A stretch of DNA of 13,557 nucleotides, from the NCBI GenBank assembly GCA_024644775.1, contig JAHEHB010000115.1, positions 1 to 13,557 on the forward strand. Reading direction: 5' to 3'. Below are positions 7,314 through 13,557 of this stretch, in pieces (the first letter of the stretch is position 1; every line of letters starts with the position of its first letter). Position numbers and translations under genes: made by a program. The notes under the pieces are model-generated. The model saw only the letters and a list, made by a program, of their open reading frames with translations, did no database searches and had not been told where the DNA came from. Origin of the DNA: Deltaproteobacteria bacterium. Its GTDB lineage: Bacteria; Desulfobacterota; Desulfobacteria; Desulfobacterales; SURF-15.

Positions 7314-8908
7314 AACGCAAACTCATTTTGATCATCATGATAACATCTGCGATCGTCTTGATGATTTCATCTGCGACGTTTGTGGTTACTGAGCTCATTT
7401 CTTTCCGACAGGCGATGGTGGAGGATCTCTCGCTTTTGGCCAACGTCATCGGAACAAACAGTACCGCCGCTTTGGCCTTCAAAGATCAAAAAGCGGCCAA
7501 GGAAACCCTGTCCGCACTGAAGGCTGAACCCCATATCACGTTTGCCTGTATCTTAACCCGGGATAGCGATATTTTTAGCACATATAAAAGCGGAAATTCG
7601 AAACAAGATTCTCCTTCGGAATCATCCGTAGACATCCCTGGTTCCGAGTTTTTCAATATAAACACCAAGGGATTCGAGTTTCACCAGAATTTCTTAGAGC
7701 TACATCAAGGAATTGTTCTTGATGGCGAATCTATCGGAACGGTTTATATACGATCCGATCTACATGAACTACATGCTCGGCTGAAACTGTATGCTGGAGT
7801 GGGGGTAGCTGTCATGGCGTTTGCCAGTTTGGTTGCCTACCTGCTCTCATCAACACTCCAACGAATAATTTCCAGCCCGATCCTACATCTGGCATCAACG
7901 ATGAAACGCATTTCAAGGGAAAAAAAGTATTCCATCCGGGCAAACAAGCAAAACAGAGACGAATTGGGTACGTTAGTGGATGGTTTCAATGAGATGTTGG
8001 GACAAATTGAGCTGCGAGACCAACAATTGGAGCGCCACAAGGGGCGCCTGGAGGAGCAGGTAGCATTGCGCACCGGCGAACTTTCGAAAGCAAACCAAGA
8101 TCTTGAAAAAGCTGTCCGGGAGCTTAAAACGGCCAAAGAAACCGCTGAATCGGCCAACGAGGCAAAATCGCATTTTTTAGCCAATATGAGTCATGAGCTG
8201 AGAACCCCCTTAAATCATATCATTGGTTTTACAGAACTGGTTGTGGATCGCCACTTTGGAGATTTGAACAAAACCCAGATCGAATATCTAAACGATGTGT
8301 TAACCAGCAGTCGTCACTTGCTTTCCCTGATTAACGACATCCTGGATCTCTCCAAGGTGGAGGCTGGAAAGCTGGTGCTTGAACCGTCAACGTTTGATTT
8401 AAAAGAACTTTTAAAAAGAAGCATTACCCTGATCAAAGAAAAAGCCATGAAACATGGAATAAAGCTGTCTGTAGAAATAGACGCTGTACCTTCTACCATC
8501 ATTGCTGACGAGAGAAAGCTCAAACAAATCATGTACAACTTGCTATCCAATGCGGTTAAATTTACGCCGGACGGGGGCTCTATTCGCATATCTGCCGTCT
8601 GGATGAACGGTTCCGGGGTTGACTCACCGGAAGATTTTAACGTTTACCGTCACAGTATGTCTCATCAACGTAAAGATTTCATTAGAATTTCGGTTTCAGA
8701 CACCGGCATCGGTATCAATTCGGAAGCTCTCAAACGGATTTTCGATCCGTTTGAACAGCTGGAAAACTCCATGAGTCGCAGGTTTCAGGGAACCGGTTTG
8801 GGCCTGGCTCTAACAAAAATCTTTGTTGAACTCCATGGTGGGAGTATCTGGGCGGAAAGTAACGGAGAAGGCCAGGGAACTATCTTTAATTTCACGGTAC
8901 CCATTTAA
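7286..8908 (+). CDS. Membrane sensor histidine kinase with CHASE8-like periplasmic domain and HAMP
   Basis: A 540-residue inner-membrane kinase. Order: TM ~12-37; periplasmic domain ~40-152 with the CHASE8 hallmarks ([19 protein letters not shown], then [12 protein letters not shown]), as in YfiN; TM ~168-190; HAMP ~188-241 ending in FNEMLGQI; coiled coil ~241-295; HisKA with [19 protein letters not shown] (phosphoacceptor H303); ATPase domain with N box N422 (NLLSNAVKF), G1 box D472 (DTGIG), an FDPFEQLE F box and G2 box at ~502 (GTGLGLAL). All catalytic boxes look intact. There is no fused receiver, and a stand-alone receiver gene follows 89 bp downstream. It starts at ATG 7286 inside the yfiR-like gene, with only a weak AAAAGAATGA ahead, so translational coupling is likely. 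By analogy with YfiR/YfiN I infer that the upstream periplasmic protein controls it through the CHASE8-like domain. Confidence 0.92.
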   Translation: MRFLRDITIKRKLILIIMITSAIVLMISSATFVVTELISFRQAMVEDLSLLANVIGTNSTAALAFKDQKAAKETLSALKAEPHITFACILTRDSDIFSTYKSGNSKQDSPSESSVDIPGSEFFNINTKGFEFHQNFLELHQGIVLDGESIGTVYIRSDLHELHARLKLYAGVGVAVMAFASLVAYLLSSTLQRIISSPILHLASTMKRISREKKYSIRANKQNRDELGTLVDGFNEMLGQIELRDQQLERHKGRLEEQVALRTGELSKANQDLEKAVRELKTAKETAESANEAKSHFLANMSHELRTPLNHIIGFTELVVDRHFGDLNKTQIEYLNDVLTSSRHLLSLINDILDLSKVEAGKLVLEPSTFDLKELLKRSITLIKEKAMKHGIKLSVEIDAVPSTIIADERKLKQIMYNLLSNAVKFTPDGGSIRISAVWMNGSGVDSPEDFNVYRHSMSHQRKDFIRISVSDTGIGINSEALKRIFDPFEQLENSMSRRFQGTGLGLALTKIFVELHGGSIWAESNGEGQGTIFNFTVPI

Positions 8909-8997
8909 ACGCCGGTTGCCCGGGGTTACATTACGAAATCGTTCGATACGAAAAACTTCCTGGCAGGTATCACCCACCATCTGAGCGGAGGTTAGGC

Positions 8998-9375
8998 ATG
9001 GAAAAAAAGACCATACTTGTGATCGATGATGATGAATTGAACATAAAACTGATAAAAGCGATTCTCCAGCTGGGTGAATACGCCGTTTTAGAGGCGCCTG
9101 ATGCTGAAACGGGTCTAAATTTGGCTCAAACGCACCGGCCCGATCTAATATTGATAGATATACAATTGCCCGACATGGACGGTTTAGAAGCGACTCGAAT
9201 CATAAAAGCAAATCGTTTGATAAAAGACATTCCCGTTATCGGCCTAAGTGGAATGGCGACTCAGGAAATGGGAGAAAAAGCGATCGACGCCGGCTGCCTG
9301 GGATATATTACCAAACCGGTCGAGGTGAGGGGTTTTTTAAAAAAAATCTCCCAATATATGGAAGAATCCGAATAG
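8998..9375 (+). CDS. Single-domain response regulator (receiver only, DivK/CheY-like)
   Basis: A 125-residue cytoplasmic receiver with no output domain. The acidic pocket is D10-D11-D12 (VIDDDELN), the phosphoacceptor is D54 (LILIDIQLPDMDG), the switch residue is S84 (GLSGMA) and the conserved lysine is K106 (YITKPVE). A strong GGAGG at 8987-8991, six bases before the ATG, sets the start. It follows the kinase by 89 bp on the same strand without an evident terminator, so it is the likely phosphorylation target of that kinase. With no DNA-binding or enzymatic part, it must pass its signal by protein contact or serve as a shuttle or phosphate sink. The sequence is closest in style to the receivers that accompany hybrid kinases. 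Confidence 0.92.
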   Translation: MEKKTILVIDDDELNIKLIKAILQLGEYAVLEAPDAETGLNLAQTHRPDLILIDIQLPDMDGLEATRIIKANRLIKDIPVIGLSGMATQEMGEKAIDAGCLGYITKPVEVRGFLKKISQYMEESE

Positions 9376-9713
9376 AATTAAGTGCTCCCCTACCCTAGTC
9401 AGGGTAACTTCTAAATCAGTTGCATTAGAAGGTTTTATCAGACAATAAAATCACAAATTTCAATATACAATGACCCAAACATTCACCACAGTAGTATTAT
9501 ATCGCTTCGCTAAGCCGGGTCTGCCGGATCTTTCCGTGATGATAGAGTTGGGTACAACTGTAGATGGATTATTTGTTTGGATTTTTGAATTTGGATCATT
9601 GGGATTTGTTTGAGATTTGTTTTTTGGTGCTTGGAATTTTCATGATTTTCATTAAGCAGGTAATTTTTGTAAAATCAGTCAACTACTTATTTAAATGACG
9701 GAGCCTTGCTACC
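9376..9713. other. Convergent intergenic region with hairpins and low-complexity repeat arms
   Basis: About 340 bp without a gene between the receiver gene and the convergent FGGY kinase gene. It holds two tandem hairpins at its left end, an AGTTG-GGTA-CAACT hairpin at 9546-9559, and AT-rich repeat arms. On the plus strand at 9468-9484 reads CAATGACCCAAACATTCA-like sequence; the minus strand at about 9599-9583 carries the closely similar CAATGATCCAAATTCA. From about 9568 to 9650 the plus strand is a chain of GGATTT/ATTTGTTT-like units. Such CAAAT/CCAAAT-rich intergenic stretches recur in many anaerobe genomes, from memory; origin unknown. Confidence 0.5.
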
Positions 9714-9719
9714 CTAGTC
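9390..9719. repeat. 11-bp direct repeat bounding the intergenic region
   Basis: CTACCCTAGTC occurs at 9390-9400 and again at 9709-9719, 319 bp apart, one copy near each end of the gene-free region. The right copy contains the stop codon of the FGGY kinase gene (TAG on the minus strand, 9714-9716). The arrangement looks like a target-site duplication around a ~308-bp inserted element, but the ends of the inside sequence are not inverted repeats of each other, so this is only suggestive. Confidence 0.45.
9391..9437 (+). terminator. Tandem hairpins after the receiver gene, possible terminator
   Basis: First hairpin 9391-9406: TACCCT, loop AGTC, AGGGTA. Second hairpin: CTTCTAA at 9408-9414 pairs with TTAGAAG at 9425-9431, and pairing can extend to flanking AA/TT around one bulged G; it is followed by a short TTTTAT. 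The stems are only moderately stable and the T-run is short, so this is a weak intrinsic terminator for the receptor-kinase-receiver cluster. The AGGGTA arm abuts the second stem, so the two could compete. Confidence 0.35.
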
Positions 9720-11270
9720 TTTTTTTGTCACCCACACTTGCGGCAAGTCCATCTTTGCAAGGGCTTCAAAATGATGGGCGATTTCTTTGTAAAGGGTTTT
9801 ATACATAGGAAAAAGTTGGTTATAGGCATCGTGTGCGCTTGAATCCGGTTCAAATTCCCGATTCAAAACAACGGTTTTTTCAAACGCCGTAGGATAATCA
9901 GGAAACGCTCCGATGCTGATGCCGGCTAATACGGCAGCTCCCAACACTTCCGTGTGTGAGCTTGTAAGGCTTACAACTTTTTTCCCAAGAATATCCGCAA
10001 TGATTTGATTCCAAACCGAACTGGCAGCAGCAGCACCACCAATACGAAGCTCCTGAATATCGAGTCCGCCCTCTGTTTCCAAAATCTCGATAACATGCCG
10101 AATGGCAAACGATGCCCCTTCCAGCACAGATCGCAAAAAATCGTTTCGATTATGACCTAAAGTGACCCCAAAAAATACACCGCGAGCATAGGGATCCCAG
10201 ATAGGGGTTCGCTCTCCGGAAATATACGGCAAAAAAAGCAGTCCTTTGCTTCCCGGAGGCGCCTGCGCGGCTTGGGCTGTAATCAAATCGTATACGTCTT
10301 GTCCGGTAAACGCGGCAACCCCTTGTTCCATCTGTGCAAACGTATCTCGAATCCACCGCAACGATGAGCCGACCCCATTAATCGCTCCGATATATAACCA
10401 TTGATCCGGGGTCACGTGGGTGCAATTCATAAAGCGGCCGTCAAACGCGGGTTCTCCCAGCGGACCGGAAACCCTGGCAGCGGTTCCCATAATCACAAAA
10501 CACTCGCCAGGCGCCATCACACCCGATCCAATGGATGCGCCTATGGTATCCATGCATCCTGCGATCACCGGTGTGCCTTTTTTCAAACCCGTCAAATCGG
10601 CGGCTTCAGCCGTAATCTCCCCGACAATTGCATCGGATGGTTCAGGGCGTGGTAGTTTTTCTACCGGAATTTCAAGTGCTTCCAGAAAATCAGAATGCCA
10701 TACTTTTTTTCGAATATCGAAAAGCAGCGTGGTGCAGGCACGAGAATAATCGATCGTAAATTGCCCGGTTAACCGGGCAACCAAGTAACCCCCGGGGACC
10801 ATCAGTTTGTGAGCTGCGGCAAAGGTATCCGGTTCATGATGTTTCAACCATAATAGGGTCGGCAAAGAATATGCGCCCGGTGCAACAGGGTTTCCGGCAA
10901 TTTGAAAGACTGTATCTGCATCCAATGTGTTCCGGATTCTGTCCACCTCAGGCAACGCCCGCTGATCCCATAGCATAATCGCCGATCGAAGCGGTTTTCC
11001 TTTTTCATCTACCGCAATCAATCCGTTGGTGCACCCGATACCGATAACCAGGATTTCATCGTTGGAGATGCTGTCTATGGCGTGTCTTACCGCCTTCACA
11101 GTCGCTTGCCACCATGCCTCGGCATCATGCTCTGCTTGACCCGGCAGGGTGCTGATCATTTGGTATTCGCCATATCCTTCCCCGATCAGCTCTCCTTCCA
11201 ATGTAAATACACCGGCTTTAGAACCGGTTCCACCAATATCAATTCCTAGCAGATAGGGTCCTTTTTTCAC
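9714..11270 (-). CDS. FGGY-family carbohydrate kinase (xylulokinase-like)
   Basis: A 518-residue cytoplasmic sugar or polyol kinase of the FGGY family, phosphorylating its substrate with ATP. Visible motifs are the N-terminal phosphate loop LGIDIGGTGSKAGV (~8-21), AIMLWDQRA (substrate side), GCMDTIGASIGSG with catalytic base D241, the FGGY signature area GERTPIWDPYARGVFFG starting at ~352, and the adenosine motif GGAAAASSVWNQIIADILG (~411). Length and order fit xylulokinase-like members, but the family covers xylulose, ribulose, glycerol, erythritol and other substrates, so the substrate is open and no symbol is given. The start is GTG at 11270, with AAGGA about eight bases upstream. It lies 36 bp behind the racemase-like gene, so the two are probably one transcript. 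No sugar isomerase, aldolase or transporter is in the window to fix the pathway. Confidence 0.88.
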   Translation of the reverse strand: MKKGPYLLGIDIGGTGSKAGVFTLEGELIGEGYGEYQMISTLPGQAEHDAEAWWQATVKAVRHAIDSISNDEILVIGIGCTNGLIAVDEKGKPLRSAIMLWDQRALPEVDRIRNTLDADTVFQIAGNPVAPGAYSLPTLLWLKHHEPDTFAAAHKLMVPGGYLVARLTGQFTIDYSRACTTLLFDIRKKVWHSDFLEALEIPVEKLPRPEPSDAIVGEITAEAADLTGLKKGTPVIAGCMDTIGASIGSGVMAPGECFVIMGTAARVSGPLGEPAFDGRFMNCTHVTPDQWLYIGAINGVGSSLRWIRDTFAQMEQGVAAFTGQDVYDLITAQAAQAPPGSKGLLFLPYISGERTPIWDPYARGVFFGVTLGHNRNDFLRSVLEGASFAIRHVIEILETEGGLDIQELRIGGAAAASSVWNQIIADILGKKVVSLTSSHTEVLGAAVLAGISIGAFPDYPTAFEKTVVLNREFEPDSSAHDAYNQLFPMYKTLYKEIAHHFEALAKMDLPQVWVTKKD

Positions 11271-11306
11271 GTTTACGTCCTTAATAGTGAATAATAAGTT
11301 CCTTTT

Positions 11307-11981
11307 TCACATTTTACTTTTTAACAAATCGTTTATCTTGGAACCGATGAAATCAAGGCTTGAATACACCCGCTTTCCGGTCTCTTCATCGAGTTTTTCT
11401 TTTACACGGGCGATGGAAATCTGTGCCAACAACACCACATCAACCTCTTTTAGCAATTCTTCAATCGCCTGAATCACCACACGATCGTGCCCATCGATAT
11501 CCCCTTGAGATAATTTCATAAACGCATCGTCTTTAACGCGAGGGATGATTTCAGGATTTTTCCCGAGTCTTTCTGCAACTTCTTGAATGAGCATCATCGA
11601 CGGCTTTGGAGTCGTGTGATTCGTTGCCACCAATCCAATTTTATCAGCAGTCTGAACCGCTTGTTCGGCCATGGGTTCATCAATCTTTAAGAATGGAATG
11701 GTTAATTGCTCCCGTACCGAGTTTACCGCCGGTGACAAAGAAGAACAGCTCAAAACAGCCAAATCCGCTCCCGTTCCTTCAGCAGATCGGGCCATTTGAC
11801 CCAGCCAATTGGTAGTCCTGTCTGTAATATGTCCAATTTCAAAAAGCACCCTTAAAATGCCTTCATCAACAATGTGAAACACCTCTGCATCCGGACATTG
11901 AGATGCGACGACCGAATGAACCGGATCGACCACCAACCGCGTGGAATGAAGAATACCGACCAAGGGTTTCTTTTTTTCCAT
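11307..11981 (-). CDS. Asp/Glu/hydantoin racemase-superfamily protein lacking the second catalytic Cys
   Basis: A 224-residue cytoplasmic protein of the Asp/Glu racemase fold (two Rossmann-like halves). True racemases of this group use two cysteines, one per half. The first is present, C79 in AVLSCSSLSP. At the matching place in the second half, where LGCTG-like sequence is expected, it reads VVLLAQISIARV, so Q187 takes the cysteine's position. Other family marks are intact: HIVDEGILR, IDEPMAEQAV, GLVATNHTTPKPSMMLIQEV, and GDIDGHDRVV. From memory, a subfamily with LAQ-S-x-AR at this place exists, so this looks like a family trait rather than decay. A two-base racemase reaction is then unlikely; an isomerase, lyase or decarboxylase acting on a related acid is possible. 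It starts at ATG 11981 with AAGGAGG five bases upstream. It is first gene of an operon with the FGGY kinase. Confidence 0.85.
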   Translation of the reverse strand: MEKKKPLVGILHSTRLVVDPVHSVVASQCPDAEVFHIVDEGILRVLFEIGHITDRTTNWLGQMARSAEGTGADLAVLSCSSLSPAVNSVREQLTIPFLKIDEPMAEQAVQTADKIGLVATNHTTPKPSMMLIQEVAERLGKNPEIIPRVKDDAFMKLSQGDIDGHDRVVIQAIEELLKEVDVVLLAQISIARVKEKLDEETGKRVYSSLDFIGSKINDLLKSKM

Positions 11982-12015
11982 TTTGTCCTCCTTATTATGA
12001 TCAGTCTAAAGCAAG

Positions 12016-12032
12016 TTAAAATCGGATTTTAA
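12016..12032. promoter_or_regulatory. 17-bp palindrome, candidate operator of the racemase-FGGY operon
   Basis: TTAAAATC (12016-12023), one central G, and GATTTTAA (12025-12032) form a perfect 8-bp half-site pair. The minus-strand -10 box (12026-12031) lies wholly inside it, the arrangement of a site where a repressor blocks RNA polymerase. The one-base centre and A/T stem make it poor as a hairpin, so protein binding is the better reading. Confidence 0.45.
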
Positions 12033-12055
12033 AGAAACATCCCATGATCTGTCAA
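12026..12055 (-). promoter_or_regulatory. Sigma70-type promoter of the racemase-FGGY operon
   Basis: On the minus strand a perfect -35 TTGACA (12050-12055) is followed after 18 bp by -10 TAAAAT (12026-12031, five of six matches). The -35 begins just after the stop codon of the TPR gene (12060-12062). The racemase-like start codon is about 45 bp downstream of the -10. The small gene-free gap therefore carries a complete promoter, making the two-gene unit independent of the TPR gene. Confidence 0.6.
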
Positions 12056-12059
12056 CGAT

Positions 12060-13557
12060 TTACTGCGAAGCAATATGCAGGGAGTTTTGAAGATAATCCT
12101 GTGCGTCCCGATGGCCCAGGCTGGCTGCCGCTTTAAAATCTTCAATGGCGCTTTCTTTATCGCCGGACATCAGGCGAACCCGTGCCTTTCCGTAATAATA
12201 AAGACCCGTTTCCGGGTGTATGGAAAGGGCTTTGTCGATGGATTCCATTGCCAGCTTGATTTTTCCAATTTCCCCATAGCACACACCCAATTCATAAAAC
12301 ACTCTGCTGTTATTCGGTTCCAGCACCAAGGCTTTTTTAAAATATTTTATTGCAGCCTCATCGTTACCGTACGTGGCGACAAGATTCCCTTGGTCGAACC
12401 AATAAGCCGCATCCTTCTTTGGAACATCGACTTGGTTTTTAACGATTTTTTTCGGTTCTAGTTTCTTTTCCATCGTCTCCGGCAGATCGATCTTCGATGG
12501 GCCGGCAGGCGCCTGCGTTCCAGAATTCGCAATTGTTTTAAAATAATCCAACAACGCTTTCATATCCTGTCGACTCATAGAGGAGACGAGACGAGCGTGT
12601 CCGTCGACGACGTCAATCCGAGTCGTCGCTTTACCCAGCTCCGGCAAAGCGGTGTCTTTGCTCAAAACAACAGGCATCATTCCGACGATGGCCTCAAGAT
12701 AGCCTTTCATATCTACCTCCATTGACACAATGGGGCCTTTGGCGGGTGTCTCTTTAAGTGATTCCGCAATTTGAATCAACTGTTTCATACGGTCGTCATT
12801 CTCTGCAAATATGAAAAAATTTTTTACTGTTGTCATGCGCATTTCATTTGAAATAAAGGCGGTTGCCGCCGATTCCGCTTCTTTTTTTGGGACCGGAATA
12901 AAATAAGGAATTCGAATCTTAACGCCCCGGACTTTGTGACCACTCACAGTACTGTCCGGGGTTTGTTCAAAAACGTTCTTCGACGGGCCGTCGAATTGTT
13001 TTTCCATTATTTTTGTTAAATCCTCACCATATTTCTTTAGCCATGGCATATACATCGTCTCAATAAAGTCATCAGCCGTTTCAACATCTTTGAGGACAGC
13101 AATCATCTCAAATTGGTAAGCATCCTTATTCAATTTCATTCCCCCTGCCATTTCACCGGTGAAACGGGTGCTAATTTCACAAAGGCCGGCAAAATCGATA
13201 CCGATCTTTTCGTACAGCTTCCCAAAAGTCGCATTCGCAAGTTCGTAGATTTCTTCTACTTTAAAACCGCGGGTTTGAAAATTAATAGGAAGATTCGATT
13301 TAAAGGAACTCAGAAAGGCTGTTTTCCCATTTATCTCTAATAGTTGTGATAGCTTACTCCCCTTGACCGGCTCGGCTTCCACAACTCCCGATAGTGTCTG
13401 TTTACTCGACTCGATTCCCATGGAAAAAGATTCCAGCTGTCCGAGAGTGTCCAATATATTCTGCATCATCGTCTGAACGTCTTCAGGGGTCAGGGAAAGG
13501 GGATTGGCAGTTTGATCGTCTGAAATATCTGGCACTTTTTCAAATAGCTGTTCAATC
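12060..13557 (-). CDS. TPR-repeat protein with a large uncharacterised N-terminal domain, cut by right edge
   Basis: The frame is open to the right edge (IEQLFEK precedes the GTG at 13535 in frame), so the N-terminus is outside the window; about 498 residues are visible. The C-terminal ~115 residues (12062-12407) hold three tetratricopeptide repeats: WFDQGN...AIKYFKKALVLEPNN, VFYELGVCYGEIGKIKLAME, and YYYGKARVRLMSGDKESAIE, ending at LHIASQ. A lysine/proline-rich linker (12410-12540) separates them from a ~370-residue alpha/beta region beginning near SKLSQLLEINGKTAFLSSF. That region contains repeated phrases on conformational elements such as FFIFAENDDRMKQLIQIAES and is reminiscent, weakly, of the secreted DUF3352-like proteins; I do not recognise it firmly. 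Several TPR proteins of this kind are periplasmic or lipoproteins, but the signal peptide, if any, is out of view. No enzymatic motif is seen. Confidence 0.75.
   Translation of the reverse strand, partial: IEQLFEKVPDISDDQTANPLSLTPEDVQTMMQNILDTLGQLESFSMGIESSKQTLSGVVEAEPVKGSKLSQLLEINGKTAFLSSFKSNLPINFQTRGFKVEEIYELANATFGKLYEKIGIDFAGLCEISTRFTGEMAGGMKLNKDAYQFEMIAVLKDVETADDFIETMYMPWLKKYGEDLTKIMEKQFDGPSKNVFEQTPDSTVSGHKVRGVKIRIPYFIPVPKKEAESAATAFISNEMRMTTVKNFFIFAENDDRMKQLIQIAESLKETPAKGPIVSMEVDMKGYLEAIVGMMPVVLSKDTALPELGKATTRIDVVDGHARLVSSMSRQDMKALLDYFKTIANSGTQAPAGPSKIDLPETMEKKLEPKKIVKNQVDVPKKDAAYWFDQGNLVATYGNDEAAIKYFKKALVLEPNNSRVFYELGVCYGEIGKIKLAMESIDKALSIHPETGLYYYGKARVRLMSGDKESAIEDFKAAASLGHRDAQDYLQNSLHIASQ

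Overview
The window looks like chromosomal DNA of a Gram-negative anaerobe, most likely a Desulfobacterota (former deltaproteobacterial) relative. That is an inference from the combination of a B12-dependent ribonucleotide reductase, TonB-receptor/YfiR signalling genes, abundant histidine kinases and the style of the protein sequences; no rRNA, tRNA or taxonomic marker is present.

Left part (1-4250). The tail of an AAA-type ATPase enters from the left edge. It is followed by a graveyard of gene fragments: the first ~31 codons of a ribbon-helix-helix (ParD/CopG-like) antitoxin on the + strand run directly into the N-terminal FAD-binding fragment of a flavoprotein on the - strand, with the junction inside about 357-371. 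Next comes an intact nrdJ (- strand), the adenosylcobalamin-dependent class II ribonucleotide reductase. Upstream of nrdJ on the same strand is a broken membrane sensor kinase. Its sensor and HisKA_2-type phosphoacceptor region end in a stop, and the next reading frame encodes only the last ~52 residues of a different-looking kinase ATPase domain.

Middle part (4250-9375). An AT-rich intergenic region with two perfect 12-bp inverted repeats precedes a co-directional cluster: TonB-dependent outer-membrane receptor, periplasmic YfiR-like protein (DUF4154), membrane histidine kinase with a CHASE8-like periplasmic domain and HAMP, and a stand-alone receiver protein. This resembles the Pseudomonas YfiR/YfiN logic (periplasmic YfiR restraining a CHASE8-HAMP output protein), but with the diguanylate cyclase replaced by a kinase and receiver, and with a TonB receptor as the probable outer-membrane input. 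It is the most interesting functional unit in the window.

Right part (9376-13557). A ~340-bp convergent intergenic region holds hairpins, low-complexity inverted-repeat arms and an 11-bp direct repeat at its borders. Then, all on the - strand, come an FGGY-family sugar kinase, an Asp/Glu-racemase-like protein and a large TPR protein cut by the right edge. The racemase-like gene and the FGGY gene form a likely two-gene operon (36-bp gap) behind a good sigma70-type promoter whose -10 lies inside a 17-bp palindrome, suggesting repression by a small-molecule-responsive regulator that is not in the window.
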